Of a stretch of 64,000 nucleotides of DNA, positions 9,580 through 18,320 are shown piece by piece. Both the position numbers and the translations under genes were made by a program. Source of the stretch: Sulfobacillus benefaciens (GTDB lineage: Bacteria; Bacillota; Sulfobacillia; Sulfobacillales; Sulfobacillaceae). The notes beneath the pieces were generated by a model that worked only from the letters and a program-made list of their open reading frames with translations, did no database searches and was not told where the DNA came from. The DNA is taken from NCBI GenBank assembly GCA_003023695.1, contig PXYW01000001.1, positions 122,458 to 186,457 of the forward strand, in the 5' to 3' direction. Each line of letters starts with the position of its first letter. Positions within the stretch are counted from its first letter, which is position 1.

Positions 9580-11049
9580 ATGCAGTTTGAGTGGCAGCCA
9601 ATGAGGGCGACGGAAATCCAGGCGGATGCCTTGGTCGTGTTTGTGGCCGAAGGCGAACCGTTTGACCCATCGTTGCGTGCGGTCGATGAGCACTTGGACG
9701 GGGCTTTGGCCACGGCGTTAGAAAGACGCGAGTTTAAACCGCGGGTGGACAAGACGTGGATGACGCTAACCTTTGGGCGATTGCCGGCAAAACGAGTAAT
9801 TGCCGTAGGGTTGGGGGGCCAACCCACACTGGACAGCCTCCGGAGAGCAGCGGGGCAGGCGGCCGGTATCGCTCAAAAGGCGAAGGTTCAGCATTTGGCC
9901 TATTGTGTACCGAGTTGGTTGGGAGAACCTCAAGCGCTTGCCGCGGCCGTTGCCGAGGGAGCGACATTGGCGACCTGGCGGTTTTCTGGCTACCATCAAA
10001 AACAATCGGACAAGGCGCAAAGTCCCGCACGAATCACCTTGTTAGGGTTTTCGGACCAAAGAGAGTGCGAGGTCGGGATGCGGCGTGGCGAAGTTTTGGC
10101 CACGGCGCAGAATCTTACGCGAGAATTGGGTTCCCGTCCCTCCAACGAATTATATCCGCAAAAACTGGCGGAAGCGGCTTTGGAGGCCGGGAAGACGTAT
10201 GGTTTTGAGGTGGAAGTTTTTGATGAGGTCAAACTGGCAGAATTAAAGATGGGGGCCTTGCTTGGAGTTGGCAGCGGTAGTGTTTATCCCCCGCGATTGG
10301 TGGTGATGAGGTATCGGGGTGGTGGTAACAAGACACTTGCCTTGGTAGGCAAAGGCATCACCTTTGACTCAGGTGGCATTAGCTTAAAACCACCGGCTGG
10401 CATGGAAGAGATGAAATATGACATGCTGGGCGCCGGTGCCGTTTTAGGGGCAATGACCGCTATTGCGCAACTCCGCCCTGCAATTAACGTGGTCGGCATC
10501 ATGGCCATTGCACAGAACATGCCCTCGGGATCTTCGTACAAGCCCGGTGACGTGGTCAGGGCCTTTAACGGCAAGACGATCGAGGTGACCAACACGGACG
10601 CTGAAGGCCGTGTGGTGTTGGCTGATGGGGTTAGTTATGCGGCACACCTAGGGGTCGACTGGATTGTCGAAACTTCTACCCTTACTGGAGCTGCCATTAT
10701 CGTTTTGGGTCATGAGGCTACGGCTTTAGTCGCGACCAATGATGCGCTGGCGAGCCAAGTCGAAGTGGCGGCGAACGCAGAAGGGGAACGCGTGTGGCGC
10801 TTGCCCATCTACCCCGAATATCGGAAACTTTACGAATCCGATGTCGCGGACATCAAAAACTCCCCGGGACGCGATGCTGGCACTATTACTGGCGGTATGA
10901 TCATTAGTGAGTTCGCAGGGGATGTTCCCTTTGTCCATCTGGACATTGCGGGAACTGCGTGGACCAAACCGGGTCCGCTCAATGCCAAATTTGGTCCCAC
11001 CGGAGTGATGGTAAGAACTTTTGCCAGGTTGGCAGAGCTGCTGGCGTAG
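9580..11049 (+). CDS. pepA: Leucyl aminopeptidase (peptidase M17)
   Basis: This is a 489-residue cytosolic M17 aminopeptidase that removes N-terminal residues using two metal ions. The signature NTDAEGRVVLADG lies at about 337-349 and the metal/active-site lysine region GKGITFDSGG at about 257-266. The ATG at 9580 is preferred because AGGGAGGG precedes it; an in-frame TTG at 9535 lies inside the dipeptidase gene. The N-terminal domain is the usual divergent one. A strong intrinsic terminator follows, marking the end of the recA-side operon. Confidence 0.95.
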   Translation: MQFEWQPMRATEIQADALVVFVAEGEPFDPSLRAVDEHLDGALATALERREFKPRVDKTWMTLTFGRLPAKRVIAVGLGGQPTLDSLRRAAGQAAGIAQKAKVQHLAYCVPSWLGEPQALAAAVAEGATLATWRFSGYHQKQSDKAQSPARITLLGFSDQRECEVGMRRGEVLATAQNLTRELGSRPSNELYPQKLAEAALEAGKTYGFEVEVFDEVKLAELKMGALLGVGSGSVYPPRLVVMRYRGGGNKTLALVGKGITFDSGGISLKPPAGMEEMKYDMLGAGAVLGAMTAIAQLRPAINVVGIMAIAQNMPSGSSYKPGDVVRAFNGKTIEVTNTDAEGRVVLADGVSYAAHLGVDWIVETSTLTGAAIIVLGHEATALVATNDALASQVEVAANAEGERVWRLPIYPEYRKLYESDVADIKNSPGRDAGTITGGMIISEFAGDVPFVHLDIAGTAWTKPGPLNAKFGPTGVMVRTFARLAELLA

Positions 11050-11070
11050 GGTGAGTCCTTATTTAAATGG

Positions 11071-11117
11071 CCTTGCCATTGGCATGGGGAATGGAATGCC
11101 ATGGCAAGGTTGTTTTT
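11071..11117 (+). terminator. Intrinsic terminator after pepA
   Basis: A long stem is formed by CCTTGCCAT(T)GGCAT at 11071-11085 and ATGCCATGGCAAGG at 11096-11109, 14 pairs with one bulged T and a 10-base loop. It is followed by TTGTTTTTCT. It lies 22 bases after the pepA stop. Confidence 0.85.
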
Positions 11118-11490
11118 CTGGCTATTTGCAATCTAGGGTTGGATGGTCTCCTGCCTCATTGCGAAATGATTCGGCCTGTTTTGTGCAAAATCTGGTTGAA
11201 GGGCACTTCGGAATCATTTGCTGTATTGTGCAAAACGTGGTGGGATCAGCCGTCTAAGGTAAAGGTGTGGGGCCTTCATGCACATACGGGCTGGTAGCGA
11301 CCTCGCATAATATTCGGTTAAGTTGTCGCGGCGAGCTTGGGGACGACGGAATGACAGGTATGAGAATCGTCAGGCGTGACGTTGCAGACTGCCGAACGCG
11401 AGGTGGATGAGCGAAATTCGTTGCGTAGGAATGTCTGGATTTCAGCTACAAATGCGTCGATAAGAACGCAGAAAGGCAGGAGGGAATTCG
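11118..11490. other. Gene-free stretch with two copies of a TTGTGCAAAA-containing repeat
   Basis: No gene is supported. Two similar 18-base segments, 11181-11198 and 11226-11243, share TTGTGCAAAA followed by a TGGT-rich tail, and a third, inverted copy lies at 12192-12209. The stretch is probably decayed mobile DNA bordering the toxin-antitoxin remnant. Confidence 0.4.
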
Positions 11491-11718
11491 GTGACCCACG
11501 ATGAATTAGAGGTTGAACTACGAAAGCTCGATCCCCGAGAGCGGGCGCGATTGGCGGCAGCGCTGCTCGACAGCCTAGAAGAACTGTCGGAGGATGAGAA
11601 TGCGCGTCTCTGGGCGGAGGAGGCGGTACGACGGCACGACGATCTGCGGTCCGATGTCACCTTAGGCCGATCCGCCACGGACGTCTTCCGGGACAGCCGG
11701 CAACGACTCGGTGGATAA
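11491..11718 (+). CDS. Antitoxin of the addiction-module (Unstab_antitox/TIGR02574) type
   Basis: The 75-residue product resembles the short antitoxins of the 'putative addiction module component' family, with the expected ELRKLDPRERARLAAALLDSLEE opening and the acidic WAEEAVRRHDDL middle. These proteins neutralise RelE/ParE-type toxins encoded just downstream. The GTG start at 11491 follows AGGAGG. The stop overlaps the GTG of the next reading frame by 8 bases, the usual arrangement of such pairs. Since the partner looks broken, this may be an orphan antitoxin. Confidence 0.75.
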   Translation: MTHDELEVELRKLDPRERARLAAALLDSLEELSEDENARLWAEEAVRRHDDLRSDVTLGRSATDVFRDSRQRLGG

Positions 11719-11857
11719 GATTCGCGTGACGTTTCAGCCGGCTGCGGAGATTGAACTGTATGATGCGGCGTTGTATTACGAAAGCCATCGTGGAGCGTCG
11801 GGAACCGGAACGCGAGAAAACCGGGTATGGGAACGGGTGGACGGTCGATGGGCTTGA
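11711..11857 (+). pseudogene. Truncated RelE/ParE-type toxin remnant
   Basis: The frame opens with GTG overlapping the antitoxin stop and reads VTFQPAAEIELYDAALYYESHR, a good match to the start of RelE/ParE-superfamily toxins. After about residue 29 the similarity is lost and the frame stops at 48 residues, about half the usual length of 90-100. The conserved C-terminal strands and catalytic or gyrase-binding residues are absent in all three plus-strand frames up to 11972. It is therefore best read as an inactivated toxin gene. Confidence 0.65.
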
Positions 11858-12025
11858 CAAGCTGTTTCGGAGCACCACACCTCACCGCGGTTTGGGGATG
11901 GACAGCTCGGGCCAAACTCCAACGGAGACCGTTGGCGAGATCTGGGAGCGTCTCACCGAAGCGGTAATCTGATGTTCTAAAAACCGAGGCAGCCATATTG
12001 GCGCGAGAGCGCACTAGCACCTTTT

Positions 12026-12235
12026 CTCAACCCATCGTTGTCACTATCGATGAGCAGAGTCTCCCTTAAGGAGACGTTCGCGGGAGTTTCCAACCCGCGA
12101 GGTATGCACATCACGGTATCCGAGAGTTTCCGTTCCAACCTTAGAGCGGGCGTAGCGAAGAGGGCTTCTTGAGCTAAACAACGGGAAAATCCAACCACAT
12201 TTTGCACATAGCCGTTTTTGTTTATGCCATACTTT
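12026..12235 (-). ncRNA. IS605-type right-end remnant with omega-RNA-like hairpins (copy A)
   Basis: On the minus strand a decayed reading frame with LCAKCGW (zinc-ribbon-like, as at the end of TnpB) runs into three stem-loops. They are a 7-bp stem (12078-12084/12094-12100), a 6-bp stem GTCTCC/GGAGAC (12059-12064/12070-12075), and CATCG/CGATG (12033-12037/12048-12052). The sequence then reads GGGTTGAGAAAA. The same ending and hairpin order occur in copy B at 37775-38000. This fits the right end of a TnpB-carrying IS200/IS605 element, whose transcript would be the guide-RNA scaffold. No intact tnpB is present. Family knowledge supports the reading; no search was possible. Confidence 0.45.
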
Positions 12236-12305
12236 TCCGGCAGGCATTTTCTTGGGGAATGTGGTAGGCTAAGGTTGGACACAAGAGAGGGGCCCAAGAA
12301 GACCC

Positions 12306-13178
12306 GTGAACAGTCTGACCGAAACACTTGACACCTTGTACCAAAGGCACCGGTCTATGGCTGTACGCATTGATTGGGGTTATCATCGGCTGCTGCCCTG
12401 GGAGCGTGGCCGGAACTTTATGGATCATCCGTGGGCTCCAGATCAGGGCACTCTATCAGCGGAGCTGACCTTAGCTGTAGAGACAGCCATGTTGACGGAG
12501 GTCAACTTGCCCTGGTTCACTCATGGCTTAAGTACTGTGTTTGACCAAGGACCGTCGGCGTTAAAGCAGTTTGTGCATACCTGGACACGTGAAGAAGATC
12601 AGCATGCGCGTATCCTCGACGTGTATCTCTTGTTGAGCCGCAACGGGGATCCTGATGCCCGTGACGTCCTGCGGAAAAACGTTTTGGAATCCGGTTGGCA
12701 CCGGGAAACCGACGATCCGTTCGCGTTGATGGTATACACTAGCTTGCAGGAATTGGCGACCCGCGTATTTTATTTAAATTTGGCACGAGCCGTGGATAGC
12801 CAGGATGCTGTCTTAGCCCACATATTGCGAGCATTGGCAAAAGACGAAACCTTACACTACGCCTTTTACCGAGATGCCACCAAAGCTTATATTGAAGAAG
12901 ATCCGGGTCGTTTGGCAACGGTATATCGCGTAATTCCGAAATTTGTTATGCCGGGATTTGGGATGCCAGACTTTCGCCACCGGATTAAAGTTATTGCCAG
13001 CCACGCAGGGTATGGGGTGGCAGCATACTATGACCAAGTGCTCAGGATAGTACTGGAATTTTGGGGAGTACTGGAGCACGAGACGTCGTCGGCCACACGT
13101 GAAGCCCGGATGGCGCTGGACAGACACTTGGCGCGGCTTCGCAAGGCAATGGCCCACACGGCCTTGCCCGCTTTGTAG
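12306..13178 (+). CDS. Acyl-ACP desaturase-like di-iron protein (FA_desaturase_2)
   Basis: The 290-residue soluble protein has the helical-bundle di-iron pattern of acyl-[acyl-carrier-protein] desaturases such as DesA1/DesA2 of mycobacteria. The first ligand Glu is in METAMLTEVNLPWF, followed by EEDQH at about 96-100, a middle Glu in LQELATRVFY, and DETLH near 180-184. It would introduce a double bond into acyl chains and help membrane fluidity. The GTG start at 12306 has only a distant GAGAGGGG, so the start is moderately sure. It stands alone and is convergent with the permease gene. Confidence 0.85.
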   Translation: MNSLTETLDTLYQRHRSMAVRIDWGYHRLLPWERGRNFMDHPWAPDQGTLSAELTLAVETAMLTEVNLPWFTHGLSTVFDQGPSALKQFVHTWTREEDQHARILDVYLLLSRNGDPDARDVLRKNVLESGWHRETDDPFALMVYTSLQELATRVFYLNLARAVDSQDAVLAHILRALAKDETLHYAFYRDATKAYIEEDPGRLATVYRVIPKFVMPGFGMPDFRHRIKVIASHAGYGVAAYYDQVLRIVLEFWGVLEHETSSATREARMALDRHLARLRKAMAHTALPAL

Positions 13179-13207
13179 CGATCGATGGATTGCCGTCCTA
13201 TAGTTGT

Positions 13208-14587
13208 TTAGGAAGGCTTTGGTCTTCGTTGACGTCGGGTGACGAGGAATCCTACGGTTACGATACCCCAGATCCCTAAAAAGGCCCAAAATCCTGGCCT
13301 TAAGGTTGGCAGTCGGATACTCTGAATGGTAAGCGCCACCAAAACCACAAGTGTTAACATAGCCCCGATCCGTCCGCCAAAGACCAGCGACGAAATGGAG
13401 CGATGTTTGCCGTCCAATTGTGTCCACCGTAGAAATGCTCCCAAAATTAATGCCCAATTGGCTAAACTGAAAAAGCTGGAAGCAGCCGTTAGATCGGTAT
13501 AGGCAGATTGGGGAAGCAAATAGGCAATCGACAAGGACATATAGACGGCCACGGAAGACCAGAGCCACAGGCGCAGACGAGAAGGTACGGCTTTAGCCGA
13601 CCGTTTGGGGGCACCCAGCCAAGAAGGTGCCTCATGCGCTTCGGCGAGACTGACTAATACCCATAAGGTGGCATAAAACGAACCGACCATCACGGTAAAT
13701 GACGCCACAAGCAAGACGGCGGTCAGAATGCCAGTGCCCGTCGGAATATGCCATTGGTGCAAGGCCAACACAAATGGGGATACCGTTGTTGAGACTTGTC
13801 GCCAGCCGACCACTTGCAAAAGCGCCCAAATTCCGAGGGTATACAGTGTGGTGACGCCGATCACGGTCCCCCAAGCCGCTTGGGGTATGGTGGTTTTCGG
13901 GTTTTTTGCTCGTGCGGTGGCCATTGCCACGGCGGTGACCCCAGAATAGCTAAATATGACCACGAGTCCGGCGTTAAGCACTCCAATCCATCCATGTGGG
14001 GCAAACGGCATGAGAGGGTGGGTGGTGGTGACTTGATGCACTGGCCATCCAATCATTAGCACCACCAGGACGAGGCCAATGAAGGCGGCAATGACGAGGA
14101 CTTTTATCAGTGAGAGAAGAGATTCCACCATGCCCAACCAGCCGATGCTGCCTAAATTGATGAGTAGAACCAAGGCCACGATTAATGTGGCTAAAATAGC
14201 GACCGGGATACCGGGAAGCCAATAATGTGCAAACACTCCTGCAGCCACTGCTTCAGATCCTAGGCCTAAAATACCTGAGGCAAATATTACCCATCCCAGA
14301 AAGAATCCGGCGTAGCCTCCTAAGTAGCGGGCGATGTACTCGCGGTAAGACGTGGTTTGTGGCACGTGTGTTGCCAACGTGGTTAAAGCGCCCATCACTT
14401 CTGCCATCACAACACCGCCAAGAAGATAAGTGATCACCACCGCCGGGCCTGCTTGACGGATGCTAATTCCACTTCCTAGGAGGTATCCTGCGCCAATGAT
14501 GCCTCCGATGCCTAGGCCGGTGAGGCCCACGGCCCCTATTCTATGGGTGTCATGATGCCGGCGGATTTTGGATGGATGGCGGACCAT
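13208..14587 (-). CDS. APC-superfamily amino acid permease
   Basis: This 459-residue membrane protein has about 12 hydrophobic segments and the APC-type first-helix motif GIGGIIGAGYLLGSGI near residues 27-42, which unwinds to bind the amino group of the substrate in family members. The conserved GAL....P.....Y segment of helix 3 follows (GALTTLATHVPQTTSYREYI). The ATG at 14587 is preceded by AAGGAGGTG. Substrate specificity is not readable. It is divergent from the small coiled-coil gene at 14726. Confidence 0.88.
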   Translation of the reverse strand: MVRHPSKIRRHHDTHRIGAVGLTGLGIGGIIGAGYLLGSGISIRQAGPAVVITYLLGGVVMAEVMGALTTLATHVPQTTSYREYIARYLGGYAGFFLGWVIFASGILGLGSEAVAAGVFAHYWLPGIPVAILATLIVALVLLINLGSIGWLGMVESLLSLIKVLVIAAFIGLVLVVLMIGWPVHQVTTTHPLMPFAPHGWIGVLNAGLVVIFSYSGVTAVAMATARAKNPKTTIPQAAWGTVIGVTTLYTLGIWALLQVVGWRQVSTTVSPFVLALHQWHIPTGTGILTAVLLVASFTVMVGSFYATLWVLVSLAEAHEAPSWLGAPKRSAKAVPSRLRLWLWSSVAVYMSLSIAYLLPQSAYTDLTAASSFFSLANWALILGAFLRWTQLDGKHRSISSLVFGGRIGAMLTLVVLVALTIQSIRLPTLRPGFWAFLGIWGIVTVGFLVTRRQRRPKPS

Positions 14588-14725
14588 GCCACACCTCCTT
14601 AAGTGTGTAGAGTCACGATGAGGATGTCACCAAACCTCGGATTTCATTCCCGTCCAGTGCCCGCGATGGAATAATATCCCACCCTGGTTGGTATACTAGG
14701 AGAGACCAGAGTAAGGAGGAAGACG

Positions 14726-14986
14726 ATGCATCCTCGACGCCAGGAACAGTCCGAAGCCAAGACCTCCCCTCTCCAATTGCGTGTGGAGGAGTTGCAACAG
14801 CGAATTACGGAATTACGGGTTAGCCGTCGTATTTTAATGGACCTTTTAACCGCAGAGTCGCAAAAATCCCAATCCAGACTGCAACAGCTAGAGTTGGAAA
14901 ACCGTCGGTTGCGGCGTCTTTTGAAGCGTCAGAGCACGAGGGCGGGGAAGGACCGGGGCCCCTTTTCTTCCTGGCGTTCATCATAA
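14726..14986 (+). CDS. Small coiled-coil protein
   Basis: This is an 86-residue, highly charged protein with a continuous heptad-like stretch at about residues 16-70 (LRVEELQQRITELR..., LQQLELENRRLRRLLKRQ), predicted to form a coiled coil. There is no membrane segment. ATG 14726 has AAGGAGG 7 bases upstream, so it is very likely translated. I do not recognise a family; the leucine and arginine pattern is compatible with DNA binding or a division-type scaffold, but nothing shows this. Confidence 0.65.
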   Translation: MHPRRQEQSEAKTSPLQLRVEELQQRITELRVSRRILMDLLTAESQKSQSRLQQLELENRRLRRLLKRQSTRAGKDRGPFSSWRSS

Positions 14987-15040
14987 CCTGGTAAGTAACG
15001 CATACTAATCGCGATACGTTCCCATCAAGGAGGTTTCGCG

Positions 15041-16117
15041 GTGAACTCTAATGCGTGGCGCCAGTGGATTCGCAACCACCAAGGCTTGTCAATGGGGTTA
15101 GCGGCCCTGATTTTGTTGATTGTCGTTTGGGCACTATGGCCGCGCCATGGCGGCCCATTGAACACCTCGACCCCCAGCCATGGACTGCAGGTGGTGGGCT
15201 TTTATGAAAATAAAAGTCCAGGCAGCGCTAATCCCAGTTCGTTGGTGTCGTTTCAAAGTCATTGGCGCCAACTTAACTCGATAAGCCCTCACTGGTTTCA
15301 AGTGAATCCTGATGGATCCGTAACAGACCTGGGGTATGACGCGACTTTGGTGAATTGGGCGCACCAACACCATGTGTCGGTGGTTCCGCTGGTTACCAAT
15401 GGCCAGGGATCGACCGATGTGCTGTGGACCCAAGCGACTCGTCAACTTGCCGCAAAAAACTTAGACCATCTGATGCAAAAGGACAATCTTGATGGCATAA
15501 ACGTGGACTTTGAATTGTTGAATCCGGATAGTCGCAATGACTTAAGTCGGTTTGTGGCAGATTTGTCCAATTACACTAAAGCACATCATAAGACGCTAGC
15601 GGTGTCGGTATTCCCTTTAGTAGGGTTGCCGTCATCGGTCAATGGAGCCGATGACTATGCGGCGTTGGCCAAAAGTGCAGATTATCTGGTTATCATGGCC
15701 TATGACCATCACTACTCGGGAGGACCTCCGGGCCCGGTCGCACCTTGGGGCTGGGTTGACGACAACATAAAGGCAGCATTGAAGGAAGCCCCAGCTAGCC
15801 ATCTAATGCTGGCCATAGGGATGTATGGATATGATTGGGTGGATAATGGGCAAGCAGGACCTGCAAACACGGTGCCGGATTTTCGGGCTCCTCAGTTGGC
15901 TAGTCAGCATGGCGCGCCCATTCACTATATCAGCGATATCTCGCAAAATGAATTCCGATATACCTCAGGAGGCACCCCGCATATTGTCTACTATATGGGC
16001 AATCGTTCAGCCAAAGCTCGGGTAGCGCTGGCCGCTCAGTACCATATGGCAGGAGTTGCCTTGTGGCGTTTAGGATATGAGGAACCGGGCTTTTGGTCCG
16101 TGATCCCAACCCGGTAG
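15041..16117 (+). CDS. Secreted glycoside hydrolase family 18 protein (YaaH/spore-type)
   Basis: The 358-residue product has an N-terminal signal anchor (about residues 17-33) and a GH18 barrel. The catalytic motif is DGINVDFE at 151-158, with Glu158 as the acid; the Asn at the second Asp position is typical of the YaaH/CwlX branch that acts on peptidoglycan or spore cortex muropeptides. MAYDHHYSGGPPGPVAPWGWVDD and the final GVALWRLGYEEPGFW match the conserved barrel strands. GTG 15041 follows AAGGAGG. The next membrane-protein gene begins 14 bases later. Confidence 0.88.
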   Translation: MNSNAWRQWIRNHQGLSMGLAALILLIVVWALWPRHGGPLNTSTPSHGLQVVGFYENKSPGSANPSSLVSFQSHWRQLNSISPHWFQVNPDGSVTDLGYDATLVNWAHQHHVSVVPLVTNGQGSTDVLWTQATRQLAAKNLDHLMQKDNLDGINVDFELLNPDSRNDLSRFVADLSNYTKAHHKTLAVSVFPLVGLPSSVNGADDYAALAKSADYLVIMAYDHHYSGGPPGPVAPWGWVDDNIKAALKEAPASHLMLAIGMYGYDWVDNGQAGPANTVPDFRAPQLASQHGAPIHYISDISQNEFRYTSGGTPHIVYYMGNRSAKARVALAAQYHMAGVALWRLGYEEPGFWSVIPTR

Positions 16118-16130
16118 AGGGGGGTGAGGT

Positions 16131-16679
16131 ATGGGCCTTTGGGTCTTATCCGCAGCCGTGGCGTTGGGATTTCAAGGTGGTGTGGAATTTCTCGCACAGG
16201 GTTCCCTAAACATTCGCGAAGTGTTGGGGTGGATAATTGTCGGGGTGGCGGGGGCGGTTCTGACCCGCGATTTTGGCTATGGTCTACTCCGCATTTGGTG
16301 GGCTCTGGCAGGTGTGCTGTTAGTGTGGCATGCAGCCAAAAGGATGGCGCAGGCTTCCACCCACGGATACTGGGGCAGGGTATTGGAATCTACATTGGCC
16401 GTGTTGGCTTTATGGTGGGTGAGTGCCGACGCATTGGCAGTGGCGGTGGGATACATCTGTGGGGTCGGACTGGCAGTGGCTTTGGATCCGTGGAAGTCTG
16501 CTTTAGCCCCCAGTTTGGCCCAGTGGGAAATATTGTCCTTGGGGGCGGTTGGATTGCAAGATTTAACCCAAGCCATTATTGGCAGTGGAGGCGTACACGC
16601 CTTCAATCCTCTGTGGATGGTGCCATGGCTTGTGATTGGGGAAATCAGGGTCGTTGTCTTCTCCTCCGCCAGGCGGTAA
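16131..16679 (+). CDS. Predicted integral membrane protein, unknown function
   Basis: This 182-residue protein has four to six hydrophobic stretches with short loops. I do not recognise a family. ATG 16131 follows GGGGGGTGAGG and lies 14 bases after the GH18 gene, so both are probably cotranscribed. Its 3' end overlaps the DedA gene on the other strand by 35 bases. Confidence 0.7.
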   Translation: MGLWVLSAAVALGFQGGVEFLAQGSLNIREVLGWIIVGVAGAVLTRDFGYGLLRIWWALAGVLLVWHAAKRMAQASTHGYWGRVLESTLAVLALWWVSADALAVAVGYICGVGLAVALDPWKSALAPSLAQWEILSLGAVGLQDLTQAIIGSGGVHAFNPLWMVPWLVIGEIRVVVFSSARR

Positions 16680-17238
16680 GTGCCCAAGCGGCTAACGCCA
16701 GGATTACGACAATGAGGAAATAATGGCTTAAACTACTGACATTGCGCCAGTGTTGGCCTAGGACGTAGCCAACGTAGACGAACAGAACTGTCCACGGCAA
16801 CGCTCCTAGAAATGTAAAGACGACAAATCGCCCGAACGGCATTTCCGCGACACCGGCGGGCAAGGAAATAAAGGTGCGGATTCCTGGCAGCAACCGGCCA
16901 AAGAACACGGCCCCGTCACCATGACGTTGAAACCAGGCCTCAGCGCGGTCCATTTCGTGCGCTCGAATTAAGACATAGCGGCCATACCGCTCGATGAGGG
17001 CACGGCCTCCCCAGCGAGCGATCCAATACGAGACAATGGCGCCTACCAAACCGCCTAGCAACGAGGCCACCATAGCGCTGGTAAAAGAGGCTTGGTGTCG
17101 GTATACTAAATATCCGGCGTAGGGCAAGATAATTTCCGAAGGCACTGGGATGTAGGCACTTTCCAAAAACATGCCGATAAACACGCCAAAAACACCTAGA
17201 CCCAAAATCGCGTTGGTCATCACCGTTAGAAGATGCAT
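16645..17238 (-). CDS. DedA-family membrane protein
   Basis: This is a 197-residue DedA/SNARE-associated protein, a family of undecaprenyl-phosphate or phospholipid flippases in the cytoplasmic membrane. The typical motifs are ESAYIPVPSEIILPYAGYL, GGLVGAIVSYWIARWGG, and FFGRLLPGIRTFISLPAGVAEMPFGRFVVFTFLGALPW. The acidic Glu and the conserved arginines needed for transport are present. ATG 17238 is chosen because AAGGAG lies 6 bases upstream; a start 12 codons earlier lacks one. Confidence 0.93.
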   Translation of the reverse strand: MHLLTVMTNAILGLGVFGVFIGMFLESAYIPVPSEIILPYAGYLVYRHQASFTSAMVASLLGGLVGAIVSYWIARWGGRALIERYGRYVLIRAHEMDRAEAWFQRHGDGAVFFGRLLPGIRTFISLPAGVAEMPFGRFVVFTFLGALPWTVLFVYVGYVLGQHWRNVSSLSHYFLIVVILALAAWALTAWRRRRQRP

Positions 17239-17312
17239 CAATTTCTCCTTGGCACCATATTTGTCATCTGACACGCGTGGGCATGCCCTTGGCCGTTAAA
17301 CCGACGATGATC

Positions 17313-18320
17313 TCAATGGGAGTATAAGGTGTTGAGCCAGTGGGCTGTCAAGTCCTGATAGGCAAACTCTTGCTGAAGTTTGCGAAGACGTGCTAGGTCG
17401 ATGGTGGCGGTGATCACTTCCTCCCCCTCTGGGGAGTTGGACTCAGCCAATATACCGGAGTCATCCTTAGTGAGCGCTGCCGGAAGGTAAATTGCTGCTT
17501 TGCCGGTGAGTTTTATGCCAAATAAATTGCCAGTACTTGCGCCCACCAACCCCGCGACAGGAGTTTCCTGTACTCGGGCCCAGGTGCCTCGGCGCGCTTT
17601 TGCTTCCGAGTATAGTGGCTCCGAGTCCGCAATCGGCACGGCCACTAATAAAGCACCAAGATGCCATGCCATACGAAAGGTCTCAAAATAGGTGGCATCA
17701 TTGCAGACCACAGTAACTAAAGGCCAGGGAGCAAACGACTGGGGGTTGAGATCCGCGCCTGGAGACAACCCTAAATCGTGCTCAAGAGGCAATAAATGCA
17801 TTTTAGGCTGGACGGCAATCACCCATCCGTTAGCATCGAATATCACGGATTGGTTAAATAGCTGCGAATGAGTTTTCTTTAGCGCAGATCCCGCTACGGT
17901 GGTGATTGCAAAATGTTTAGCCAACACTTGCATGGTCCGATGCCAATAAACATACACAGGGTTGGCTAAAGCTCTTAGCCAAGGAGCCAAACTCGCTAGG
18001 GAGTTTTGGTTGGCACTGCCGGGGATCCGATCAGCTAATACGCCCAACAAAGGCAACGCGATATCCTCGCCAAATACAATGATTTGCGCTCCTTGGGCTT
18101 TAGCCTGGCGAAAGGCTTGGGTCACCCGATCCCGCCATAAGGCAGGAGATGTTACTGGGTCCACAGTAAACTGCACGACAGAGGCGGTCACCGACCCCAT
18201 ATCAGGAATTGGGGACAACGTTTCGCGTTCTGTCTGCAGGGCGCGGGCCCATTTGTGCCACTCGCGCCATTGCAATTGATTGCGCAAAACATAAGTGGCT
18301 AGCGGCTGCTGCCAATTCAT
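17313..18320 (-). CDS. Nitrilase-superfamily carbon-nitrogen hydrolase
   Basis: The 335-residue protein carries the full nitrilase triad: Glu85 (VFGED), Lys173 (QPKMHLLPLE) and Cys206 (VVCNDATYFETFR). Members cleave nitriles, amides or carbamoyl groups. I place the start at ATG 18320, where ATGA overlaps the stop of the upstream gene, indicating coupling; a TTG-GTG nine codons earlier is the alternative. The N-terminal 40 residues are an unusual helical extension. The substrate is unknown. It follows another nitrilase-like protein that has lost these residues. Confidence 0.85.
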   Translation of the reverse strand: MNWQQPLATYVLRNQLQWREWHKWARALQTERETLSPIPDMGSVTASVVQFTVDPVTSPALWRDRVTQAFRQAKAQGAQIIVFGEDIALPLLGVLADRIPGSANQNSLASLAPWLRALANPVYVYWHRTMQVLAKHFAITTVAGSALKKTHSQLFNQSVIFDANGWVIAVQPKMHLLPLEHDLGLSPGADLNPQSFAPWPLVTVVCNDATYFETFRMAWHLGALLVAVPIADSEPLYSEAKARRGTWARVQETPVAGLVGASTGNLFGIKLTGKAAIYLPAALTKDDSGILAESNSPEGEEVITATIDLARLRKLQQEFAYQDLTAHWLNTLYSH

